Positions 1 to 5,366 of a stretch of DNA of 5,366 bases are shown here, piece after piece. This DNA is from Hyphomicrobiales bacterium (GTDB taxonomy: Bacteria > Pseudomonadota > Alphaproteobacteria > Rhizobiales > Aestuariivirgaceae), in the NCBI GenBank assembly GCA_025362535.1, contig JANYGE010000317.1, forward strand, positions 1 to 5,366, given 5' to 3'. A program made the translations under genes and the position numbers. The notes under the pieces were generated by a model. That model was not told the DNA's origin. It saw only the letters and a program-made list of their open reading frames with translations, and searched no databases. Every line of letters starts with the position of its first letter. Position 1 is the first letter of the stretch.

Positions 1-2171
1 CGGCCTTCTGATACCATTTCAAACCGCAAGCCACCTTTAACCGGAGCTGCTTCGACGAGTTTGACCTGAACAATATCGCCCATTTGAAAAGTTTCACCAG
101 TGCGCTGGCCGATAAGAGCGTGCCTCACATCATCATAGACATAATAATCCCGGCCGAGGCTAGAGGCTGAAACAAAGCCATCGGCACCGGTTTCTTCGAG
201 ATTGACAAAGAGCCCAGCCCCCACAACGCCGCCAATCCGAGCGCTGAAAATAGCTCCCATTTGCGGGGCAAGGAATGATGCGATGAGACGGTCAGTGGTT
301 TCGCGTTCAGCCACCATGGCGCGGCGTTCAGCCGCCGAAATCAATTCGCCGGTTTCGTCGAGCCTGGCGATATCATCCGTTGTCAAACCATCTTCGCCAA
401 AGCCCAATGCAGAAATCAAAGCGCGGTGAACGATCAAATCGGCATAGCGGCGGATGGGTGATGTGAAATGTGCGTAGCGGCGTAAACTGAGACCGAAGTG
501 ACCAGCATTTTGAGCGCGGTAAACCGCTTGGCTTTGTGTGCGCAGAACGATTTGATGCACCAGCTGCTCAAAGTCTTCGTCTTTCACAGATTCAAGAAGC
601 TTGTTGAAATGGCTAGTCTTGATCACTTGTCCCAAGGGTAATTCGCGGTTCACAGTTTTAAGAAACTGCGACAGGGCTTTGATCTTCTCTTGGGATGGTG
701 CCTCATGGATGCGGTAGAGCAGGGGGGTCTTTTTATTTTCCAACTCTTCGGCGGCAGCCACATTGGCTTGGATCATAAATTCTTCGATCAGCTTATGGGC
801 ATCAAGCCGCGCAGGCACAACAACCTTGGCCACATTGCCAAGCTTGTCCAAAATGATTTTCCGTTCTGGCAAATCAAGCGCCAAGGGGCTGCGCTTGTCC
901 TGAGCCCGCTTCATCGAAAAATAGGCAGCCCACAGTGGCTTTAAAACCGCTTCAAGCAGACCATCGGCCTTGGGCGATTCTCGGCCATCAATGGCGGCTT
1001 GGGCTTCTTCATAGGAAAGTTTGGCAGCGCTGCGCATGATGACACGGGCGAATTTATGCGATGACTTGCGCCCCGATTTATCGATGGTCATGAAGCAGGC
1101 AAGGGCAGGGCGATCTTGCTTTTCAATCAATGAACAGAGATCATTCGAAATGCGCTCCGGCAGCATGGGCACAACACGGTCAGGGAAATAAACTGAATTG
1201 CCCCTGATGCGGGCTTCTTTATCGAGGGCAGAACCAGATTTGACATAGGTTGCCACATCGGCAATCGCCACGATGATTTTGAAGCTGCCATCATCTTGCT
1301 CTTCCGCCCACACCGCATCGTCATGGTCGCGGGCGTCGGGTGGATCAATGGTGATCAAAGGCACATCGCGCAGATCCATGCGGCCTGCTTGTTTGAATAC
1401 TTTGAGGGCCTCAGATTCTTCCAACACTTTTTCAGGGAAGGCGTTGGGAATGCCGTGTTGATGAATGGCGATCAGCGAAATGTTGCGCGGATCATCCATA
1501 TTGCCCAAGCGCTCGCGCACCCGCGCAATCGGCATGCCACGGCCTTGGTCTTTAATGATTTCAGCAGCAACCAATTCGCCATTGACTGCACCGCCCTCAT
1601 CGCCCTTTAGCACTTGCAGATCGTAACGCGATTTCTTATCGACAGGCACAAGACGTGCCCCTTCACCTTTAACAAGACGGAATACCGCGAGCACACGGCC
1701 TGCACGGTCTGAAAGTGCCCGCATCACTTTGGCTTTATGTGAGTAAGGGCCTTTGCCAGACAGATAGTCGATCTTGGCCAGCACCCGGTCACCCACAGCG
1801 GGGGCTTTTCCGGTGAGAGACTCGATCAATAATTTTGGTGGTTTGTCGTCATGCCATTCAACCGGGTGGCCATAAGCATCGCCATTTTCATCAAGGCCAG
1901 CAACTTCGATCACCGTAACTGGTGGCAGTTCGCCCGCAACACTCATGCGGCGCTTCTTGCCACCCACACTGCCATCGCCTTGCATATCTTTAAGCAAGGA
2001 TTTGAGCTTGATCTTATCATTGCCCTTAATGCCAAAAGCACGGCTTATCTCGCGCTTGCCGATCGGGCCTTCCGAGCCAGCAATGAATTTCAGAATCTCG
2101 TCGCGGGCAGGCAGGCCCTTCGGTTGAGGGGCTTTTTGTTTTTTGGTGGGTATCTTAGGCGGTTTCGGCAA
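1..2171 (-). CDS. rnr: Ribonuclease R, 3'-5' exoribonuclease (3' end cut by window edge)
   Basis: RNase R is a processive, Mg-dependent 3'-5' hydrolase that degrades structured RNA, including rRNA fragments and mRNA, in the cytoplasm. The 723 visible residues read in family order: a basic N-terminus, a winged-helix segment (about 22-70), two cold-shock-like RNA-binding regions (about 80-240), the RNB catalytic domain (about 258-590) and an S1 domain (about 638-723). The catalytic acidic cluster DPPDARDHDD gives D276, D282, D284 and D285, with the same spacing as E. coli D272/D278/D280/D281. The tyrosine in SVYFPDRVVPMLPE is Y328 (E. coli Y324), and the RNB signature TSPIRRYADL begins at T570. 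The winged helix and S1 domain favour RNase R over RNase II. The frame opens after a TAA inside topA, and the only usual start before the winged helix is TTG at 2171-2169. The first in-frame ATG (about 1984) would delete that domain. No strong Shine-Dalgarno is visible, so translation is probably coupled to topA, which it overlaps by 17 bases. The missing end should be a short basic tail. The product is certain; the exact start is likely. Confidence 0.96.
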   Translation of the reverse strand, partial: MPKPPKIPTKKQKAPQPKGLPARDEILKFIAGSEGPIGKREISRAFGIKGNDKIKLKSLLKDMQGDGSVGGKKRRMSVAGELPPVTVIEVAGLDENGDAYGHPVEWHDDKPPKLLIESLTGKAPAVGDRVLAKIDYLSGKGPYSHKAKVMRALSDRAGRVLAVFRLVKGEGARLVPVDKKSRYDLQVLKGDEGGAVNGELVAAEIIKDQGRGMPIARVRERLGNMDDPRNISLIAIHQHGIPNAFPEKVLEESEALKVFKQAGRMDLRDVPLITIDPPDARDHDDAVWAEEQDDGSFKIIVAIADVATYVKSGSALDKEARIRGNSVYFPDRVVPMLPERISNDLCSLIEKQDRPALACFMTIDKSGRKSSHKFARVIMRSAAKLSYEEAQAAIDGRESPKADGLLEAVLKPLWAAYFSMKRAQDKRSPLALDLPERKIILDKLGNVAKVVVPARLDAHKLIEEFMIQANVAAAEELENKKTPLLYRIHEAPSQEKIKALSQFLKTVNRELPLGQVIKTSHFNKLLESVKDEDFEQLVHQIVLRTQSQAVYRAQNAGHFGLSLRRYAHFTSPIRRYADLIVHRALISALGFGEDGLTTDDIARLDETGELISAAERRAMVAERETTDRLIASFLAPQMGAIFSARIGGVVGAGLFVNLEETGADGFVSASSLGRDYYVYDDVRHALIGQRTGETFQMGDIVQVKLVEAAPVKGGLRFEMVSEG
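2115..2144 (+). terminator. Intrinsic terminator-like hairpin and T-tract, antisense to rnr
   Basis: On the plus strand GCCCTT (2115-2120) can pair with AGGGGC (2127-2132) around a CGGTTG loop, including one G-U pair. A run of five T, one G and six T (2133-2144) follows directly. This is the form of a rho-independent terminator, but it faces opposite to topA and rnr and lies in the first codons of rnr. In the sense orientation the A-tract precedes the stem, one pair becomes a C-A mismatch and no U-tract follows, so it would not terminate the operon. The T-tract is also just the complement of Lys/Gln codons, so chance is a real alternative. Confidence 0.35.
2155..2171 (-). other. topA/rnr coding overlap containing the TTG start of rnr
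   Basis: The topA stop TAA is at 2157-2155. The rnr frame is shifted by one base relative to topA, is blocked by a TAA about 12 bases before the TTG, and then stays open for the whole gene. The TTG at 2171-2169 gives an N-terminus MPKPPKIPTKKQK leading into the winged helix. A ribosome finishing topA could restart here, which would explain the absence of a good ribosome binding site. A rarer alternative is CTG at 2114-2112, immediately before PARDEIL. Confidence 0.7.
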
Positions 2172-4818
2172 CGGCTTTTTTTACTGCTTTCTTTGCAGCC
2201 TTTTTAGCAGGGGATTTCTTTGCAACTTTCTTTGCCGCCTTCTTGGCAGGAGCTTTTTTAGCCGCTGCTTTTTTAGCGGGCTTCTTTTTCTTTCCCCCGC
2301 CTTTGGCTTCACGCTCGGCGATAAGCTCGATGGCTTCCTGCAGCGTGATCGTCTCAGGCGTTTGTTCGCCGCGCATGGTGGCATTGGTGGAGCCGTGCTT
2401 TACGTAGGCCCCATATTTGCCGGTGAACACTTCAATGTCGCCTTCGCCATCAGGGTGCGCACCGAGATTGCGCAAGGCTGTAGGCTTGGAACGGGCGGAT
2501 GGACCCTTGGCGCGTTTCTCCGCCAGCTTATCGACGGCGTGATTAAGCCCGATGGTAAACACATCTTCTGGCGATTCCAGATTGGCATAAACTCCATCAT
2601 GCTTGATGTAAGCGCCGAAGCGGCCGAAATTTGCAGTGATCGGTGTTTTGGTTTCAGGATGAATGCCCACTTCACGCGGCAGCGAGAGCAGCTTCAAAGC
2701 CGTTTCCAAATCGAGCGTATTCACATCAGTTCTGGCTGGAATAGAGGCGCGTTGCGGTTTTTCACCTTCTACTGCTTCGCCCAATTGCACATAGGGGCCA
2801 AAGCGGCCAGCACGGCGGGTTACAGCTTGCCCCGTTTCAGGGTCTTGACCGAGTAATATGCCATCAGCCGGAACATGGTTTGCTGCACTTTCTGCATTGG
2901 TGGAAAGTGGCCTGGTGAAATTACAGGTTGGATAATTGGTGCAGCCCACAAATGAACCAAAGCGCCCAAGCTTCAATGATAATTGACCATCAGCACAGTT
3001 CGGACATTTGCGCGGATCACCACCACCAGCAGGCACCGGGAATATATGCGGGCCTAGAATATCATTGAGCGAGTCGATCACTTGCGTGATGCGCAGATCT
3101 TTCACATCGGCCAAGTTCGCCGTGAAGTCCCGCCAGAAATCGCGCAGCACTTGTTTGTAGTTCAACTCACCAGCTGAAACCTTATCAAGCTGCTCTTCAA
3201 GATTGGCGGTGAAATCAAATTCCACATAACGCTTGAAGAATGATTCCATAAATGCCGTCACCACGCGGCCCTTATCATCAGGGATTAAACGTTTTTTCTC
3301 GATGCGCATATAGCCGCGATCACCCAGCGTTTTCAAAATACTGACGTAAGTTGAGGGACGGCCAATGCCAAGCTCTTCAAGTTTCTTAATCAGCGAGGCT
3401 TCGGAATAGCGTGGTGGCGGTTCAGTGAAATGCTGATTGGCGATAATTTTTTTAACACCAGTAATATCACCCCGCGCCATGGCCGGAAGACGCTTGGCGT
3501 CTTCGTCCTCGCCATCGTCTAAATCTTCATTATAGGCGCGCAGGAAGCCATCAAACTTCACCACCGAGCCATTGGCGCGGAAGGAGTAATGTTTGCCATC
3601 AGTACCAGTGGCGCCCAGATCAGCCGTGGTGCGCTCAAACTCAGCGCTTTCCATTTGGCTGGCAATTGTGCGCTTCCAAATGAGATCATAAAGCGCCAGT
3701 TGCTCGCCATCTAATACCGATTTCACCTGCTCAGGCAGGCGAGCTGGATCAGTTGGCCGAATAGCTTCGTGAGCTTCTTGGGCGTTCTTGGCTTTGCTGG
3801 AATAGGTGCGCGGGGCTGATGGCAAATAGGGCTCGCCAAAGGCTTTCAATATTGCATTGCGCGTCGAGGCAATAGCTTCAGGTGCCATGTCGATGCCATC
3901 GGTTCGCATATAAGTAATGAGGCCCACAGTCTCGCCACCAATATCCACACCTTCATACAGGCGCTGAGCAATCATCATGGTTTTGGATGAGGAAAAGCCG
4001 AGCTTGCGCGAGGCCTCCTGCTGCAATGTAGAGGTGCGGAATGGCGCAAAAGGATGTCGCTTGGCTGGCTTACTCTCCAGCGCATCTACAGTGAAGCGCT
4101 GACCTTTAACGGCAGATTCAATGGCTTTGGCTGAAGCTTCATCTTTCAGTTGCAGTTTTTCGAGACGCTTGCCGTCAACGCTGGCCAGTGCTGCTGTGAA
4201 CTCAACACCCTTAGGGGTAACAAATGTACCATCAATCGACCAATATTCTTGGCTTCGGAAGGCTTCGATTTCGAGTTCACGATCACAGATTAGACGTAAA
4301 GCCACAGATTGCACCCGGCCCGCTGAACGCGCGCCCGGCAATTTCCGCCACAGCACGGGCGAAATCGTGAAACCGACCAGATAGTCCAAAGCGCGGCGAG
4401 CCAGATAAGCATCAACCAATGCCACATCCAGCTCACGCGGGTGGGCCATGGCCTCAAGCACCGAGGTTTTGGTGATGGCGTTGAAGGCCACGCGCTGAAC
4501 GGTTTTGCCTTTGAGGGCACCCTTCTTTTTCAAAACTTCCAGCACATGCCAAGAAATAGCTTCACCCTCACGATCAGGGTCAGTTGCCAAAACCAAACGA
4601 TCAGAACCTTTAAGTGCTGCAGAAATATCAGATAAACGCTTGGCAGATTTTGAATCAACCTCCCAATCCATGGAGAAATCATCATCGGGCTTTACCGAGC
4701 CATCCTTAGCGGGAAGGTCACGCACATGGCCGAATGAGGCGAGCACCGTGAAGTCTCGGCCGAGGTACTTATTGATGGTTTTTGCTTTTGAAGGCGATTC
4801 GACAACAACGACAGTCAT
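2155..4818 (-). CDS. topA: DNA topoisomerase I (type IA, omega protein)
   Basis: This enzyme relaxes negatively supercoiled DNA by cutting and passing one strand through a 5'-phosphotyrosine intermediate, which limits hypernegative supercoiling behind RNA polymerase. The 887 residues start with the Toprim domain: VVESPSKAKTINKYLG carries catalytic E7, and ATDPDREGEAISWH supplies D80, D82 and E84. The strand-passage core follows, with GLITYMRTDG carrying the nucleophile Y303 and R305 (E. coli Y319/R321), then QEAHEAIRPT (about 347-356) and GIGRPSTYVSIL (about 484-495). One four-Cys zinc ribbon (C605, C608, C626, C632) precedes three Gly-aromatic repeats near 671, 732 and 800 and a Lys/Ala-rich tail (843-882). 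An acidic stretch at 429-440 is probably a surface loop. The ATG at 4818 is preferred because GGAA lies 7-10 bases upstream and it gives the canonical N-terminus. An in-frame TTG at 4863 would add 15 residues without family precedent. It is the first gene of a probable topA-rnr operon and looks complete and functional. Confidence 0.98.
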   Translation of the reverse strand: MTVVVVESPSKAKTINKYLGRDFTVLASFGHVRDLPAKDGSVKPDDDFSMDWEVDSKSAKRLSDISAALKGSDRLVLATDPDREGEAISWHVLEVLKKKGALKGKTVQRVAFNAITKTSVLEAMAHPRELDVALVDAYLARRALDYLVGFTISPVLWRKLPGARSAGRVQSVALRLICDRELEIEAFRSQEYWSIDGTFVTPKGVEFTAALASVDGKRLEKLQLKDEASAKAIESAVKGQRFTVDALESKPAKRHPFAPFRTSTLQQEASRKLGFSSSKTMMIAQRLYEGVDIGGETVGLITYMRTDGIDMAPEAIASTRNAILKAFGEPYLPSAPRTYSSKAKNAQEAHEAIRPTDPARLPEQVKSVLDGEQLALYDLIWKRTIASQMESAEFERTTADLGATGTDGKHYSFRANGSVVKFDGFLRAYNEDLDDGEDEDAKRLPAMARGDITGVKKIIANQHFTEPPPRYSEASLIKKLEELGIGRPSTYVSILKTLGDRGYMRIEKKRLIPDDKGRVVTAFMESFFKRYVEFDFTANLEEQLDKVSAGELNYKQVLRDFWRDFTANLADVKDLRITQVIDSLNDILGPHIFPVPAGGGDPRKCPNCADGQLSLKLGRFGSFVGCTNYPTCNFTRPLSTNAESAANHVPADGILLGQDPETGQAVTRRAGRFGPYVQLGEAVEGEKPQRASIPARTDVNTLDLETALKLLSLPREVGIHPETKTPITANFGRFGAYIKHDGVYANLESPEDVFTIGLNHAVDKLAEKRAKGPSARSKPTALRNLGAHPDGEGDIEVFTGKYGAYVKHGSTNATMRGEQTPETITLQEAIELIAEREAKGGGKKKKPAKKAAAKKAPAKKAAKKVAKKSPAKKAAKKAVKKAVAETA
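2173..2292 (-). repeat. Lys/Ala-rich low-complexity tail of topA
   Basis: Residues 843-882 of topoisomerase I are almost entirely Lys and Ala, with a few Pro, Val and Ser, in imperfect AAKK, PAKK and AKKAP units. At DNA level they are degenerate AAG/AAA/GCN tracts. Such histone H1-like tails are common at the C-terminus of alphaproteobacterial and actinobacterial TopA and are thought to add nonspecific DNA affinity or processivity. The role here is inferred. The repeat is prone to length variation between strains. Confidence 0.85.
3486..3504. repeat. Perfect 8-bp inverted repeat with 3-base loop inside topA
   Basis: GAAGACGC, loop TTG, GCGTCTTC forms a perfect hairpin. It encodes part of the region just after the acidic stretch of topoisomerase I (residues about 438-444, EDAKRL). 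No U-tract follows on either strand, so it is not an intrinsic terminator. It may be incidental or an mRNA stem affecting stability or translation. Confidence 0.5.
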
Positions 4819-4824
4819 TAAAAG

Positions 4825-4828
4825 TTCC
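4825..4828 (-). promoter_or_regulatory. Ribosome binding site of topA
   Basis: GGAA sits 7-10 bases upstream of the ATG at 4818, a workable Shine-Dalgarno position. It supports 4818 as the start over the in-frame TTG at 4863. Confidence 0.6.
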
Positions 4829-4942
4829 AGTGAAAAGGCGTCCGCTCTTAGGCGGAAAGGCAAGCAGTAGCAAGAAATCCCTCAGATGGAGAGAAAAACT
4901 CATATTTACAATCAAAATCAACCTGGGGTGTCTTTATTTAGA

Positions 4943-4995
4943 ATTCAGCACGTATAGAGTGTGATTATTCAGCGACAGACTGAATGTATTCGGGC
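4943..4995 (+). repeat. Short direct repeats ATTCAGC in the divergent promoter region
   Basis: ATTCAGC occurs at 4943-4949 and 4967-4973, and a weaker copy ATTCGGGC at 4988-4995, at intervals of 24 and 21 bases (about two helical turns). In addition ATTCA (4967-4971) pairs with TGAAT (4981-4985) as a small inverted repeat. The placement upstream of both genes would suit an operator, but the units are short and could be chance. Confidence 0.25.
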
Positions 4996-5010
4996 ACATA
5001 AAAAGGTGAT

Positions 5011-5014
5011 AGGG
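5011..5014 (+). promoter_or_regulatory. Ribosome binding site of the small protein gene
   Basis: AGGG lies 7-10 bases before the ATG at 5021. An in-frame GTG at 4961 would add 20 residues but has no comparable site at that spacing, so 5021 is preferred. Confidence 0.6.
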
Positions 5015-5020
5015 CATATA

Positions 5021-5293
5021 ATGGAAAACTCTGCTTTAACACACAACCTAAAAGAGAATTCTTCAACAAAAAACAACCAACCAAAGAAACTGGATCGAAA
5101 AGAAACGGCCCAATATATATCGGAGATGGTGTTAGAGCTGCGCAATTTAGCCAAAGCGGTCGATATAAGGTCGCTCCAAGACCTACTGGAACTCTGCTTT
5201 TACGAAGCGTTCACAGCCGCAAATAAAGTGGAAATTCCCGAAGGTGAACTTGAACACCTTCGCGAACTCAGCAATGCATCAATAATACCCTAG
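5021..5293 (+). CDS. Small conserved-type hypothetical protein, 90 aa
   Basis: I cannot assign a function. The protein has no signal peptide, membrane segment or Cys/His metal site. Residues 1-27 are polar, rich in Asn, Lys and Ser, and look disordered. Residues about 28-69 (from ETAQYISEMVLELRNLAKAV through SLQDLLELCFYEAF) form two probable amphipathic helices, and 70-90 are acidic then short. The core pattern YI-x-x-M/L-x-x-EL-x-x-LA followed by L-x-x-LL-x-x-x-x-x-EA resembles small uncharacterised proteins common in Hyphomicrobiales, where the segment reads roughly like YIAELTAELAALA then LLEMARLEA. That resemblance is from memory, not a search. The coding sequence, especially its 5' half, is visibly AT-richer than topA and rnr. 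It is transcribed divergently from topA, which gives no strong hint of a role. The good Shine-Dalgarno and family-like core make it likely to be real; a helical partner-binding protein is only a guess. Confidence 0.78.
   Translation: MENSALTHNLKENSSTKNNQPKKLDRKETAQYISEMVLELRNLAKAVDIRSLQDLLELCFYEAFTAANKVEIPEGELEHLRELSNASIIP
5239..5262 (+). repeat. Perfect 8-bp inverted repeat near the 3' end of the small gene
   Basis: CGAAGGTG (5239-5246), loop AACTTGAA, CACCTTCG (5255-5262) form a perfect stem within codons for PEGELEHLR. No T-run follows, so it is not a classical terminator. It could protect the 3' end of the mRNA from exonucleases or be incidental. Confidence 0.5.
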
Positions 5294-5305
5294 AGCCTAT
5301 GCCGT

Positions 5306-5352
5306 TTGTGGCCAATCGGCTCAGCGTGAGCCACAACACGGTGTATGTTTTT
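5306..5352 (+). terminator. Overlapping stem-loops and distant T-run after the small gene
   Basis: Two alternative stems share bases: TTGTGGC (5306-5312) with GCCACAA (5330-5336), and GGCTCA (5318-5323) with TGAGCC (5327-5332) around a GCG loop. Five T residues at 5348-5352 follow, but 11-15 bases after the stems, which is too far for a standard intrinsic terminator. It starts 13 bases after the stop codon, so a weak terminator or 3' stabiliser is plausible. Apart from this, 5294-5366 holds only unconfirmed open frames. Confidence 0.3.
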
Positions 5353-5366
5353 AATTTTGGCTTTGA

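Larger units (their letters stand above)
4819..5020. other. Divergent intergenic region between topA and the small gene
   Basis: This AT-rich stretch of about 200 bases separates two outward-facing genes and must hold a promoter for each, unless the small gene is read from elsewhere. I could not assign a convincing -35/-10 pair on either strand. TAAATA on the minus strand (about 4904-4909) is a possible topA -10, and TATAGA at 4953-4958 a possible -10 for the plus-strand gene, but both lack a good -35 at proper spacing. No RNA gene or coding region is evident here. Confidence 0.6.

Noticed and set aside
690..944. Plus-strand open frames inside rnr (also 202-429, 1273-1610, 1851-2207)
   Set aside because: All are antisense to the conserved RNase R frame, lack family resemblance and have no convincing ribosome binding sites.
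2200..2290. Repetitive T/GC tracts resembling a CRISPR or tandem repeat array
   Set aside because: The units are degenerate Lys/Ala codons in frame with topA, without constant repeats or unique spacers.
2143..2856. 237-codon plus-strand open frame opposite the topA 3' end
   Set aside because: It lies wholly antisense to the Lys-rich and repeat region of topA, giving Phe/Leu/Gly-rich low complexity from complementary codons. It is a shadow of a certain gene.
4819..4863. Extended topA start at TTG 4863
   Set aside because: It adds 15 residues before the canonical MTVVVVESPSKAK N-terminus and has a weaker start context than ATG 4818.
4505..4870. 121-codon plus-strand frame antisense to the topA 5' end
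   Set aside because: It covers the Toprim domain on the other strand and its composition is the complement of conserved topA codons.
4961..5020. Extended small-gene start at GTG 4961
   Set aside because: There is no Shine-Dalgarno at proper spacing, and it would absorb the repeats and likely promoter region. ATG 5021 has AGGG at the right distance.
4969..5154. 61-codon minus-strand frame opposite the small gene
   Set aside because: The plus-strand frame has a better start site and a family-like core; the minus frame is Phe/Ser/Cys-rich with no recognisable features.

Overview
The window looks like ordinary chromosome from an alphaproteobacterium, most likely of the Hyphomicrobiales (Rhizobiales) type. 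Three things suggest this: the topA-rnr gene order, a topoisomerase I with a single recognisable zinc ribbon, Gly-aromatic C-terminal repeats and a long Lys/Ala tail, and a small protein that resembles a family I associate with that order. Base composition appears to be roughly balanced across the two large genes and clearly AT-richer from about 4860 to the right end. The taxon assignment is inference.

Layout. Positions 1-2171 (minus strand) hold the 5' 723 codons of rnr, encoding the 3'-5' exoribonuclease RNase R. The gene runs off the left edge near the end of its S1 domain. Positions 2155-4818 (minus strand) hold a complete topA for DNA topoisomerase I (887 aa). The two genes share a strand and overlap: rnr has no ATG at a sensible place and most likely starts at a TTG inside the last codons of topA. 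They very probably form one transcript, topA first. Positions 4819-5020 are a divergent intergenic region. Positions 5021-5293 (plus strand) hold a 90-residue soluble protein of unknown function. The last 73 bases (5294-5366) are a structured 3' flank with no gene that can be confirmed.

How the genes work together. topA relaxes negative supercoils behind RNA polymerase, and rnr degrades structured RNA. Co-transcription of these housekeeping genes is a recurring alphaproteobacterial arrangement and does not imply a shared complex. The small gene is transcribed away from topA and its relation to the pair is unknown.

I found no mobile element, CRISPR array, tRNA, rRNA or defence system. The points most worth a second look are the TTG start of rnr, a terminator-like hairpin with T-tract pointing antisense at the topA/rnr junction, the missing dprA upstream of topA, and the small conserved-looking protein with its structured 3' end.
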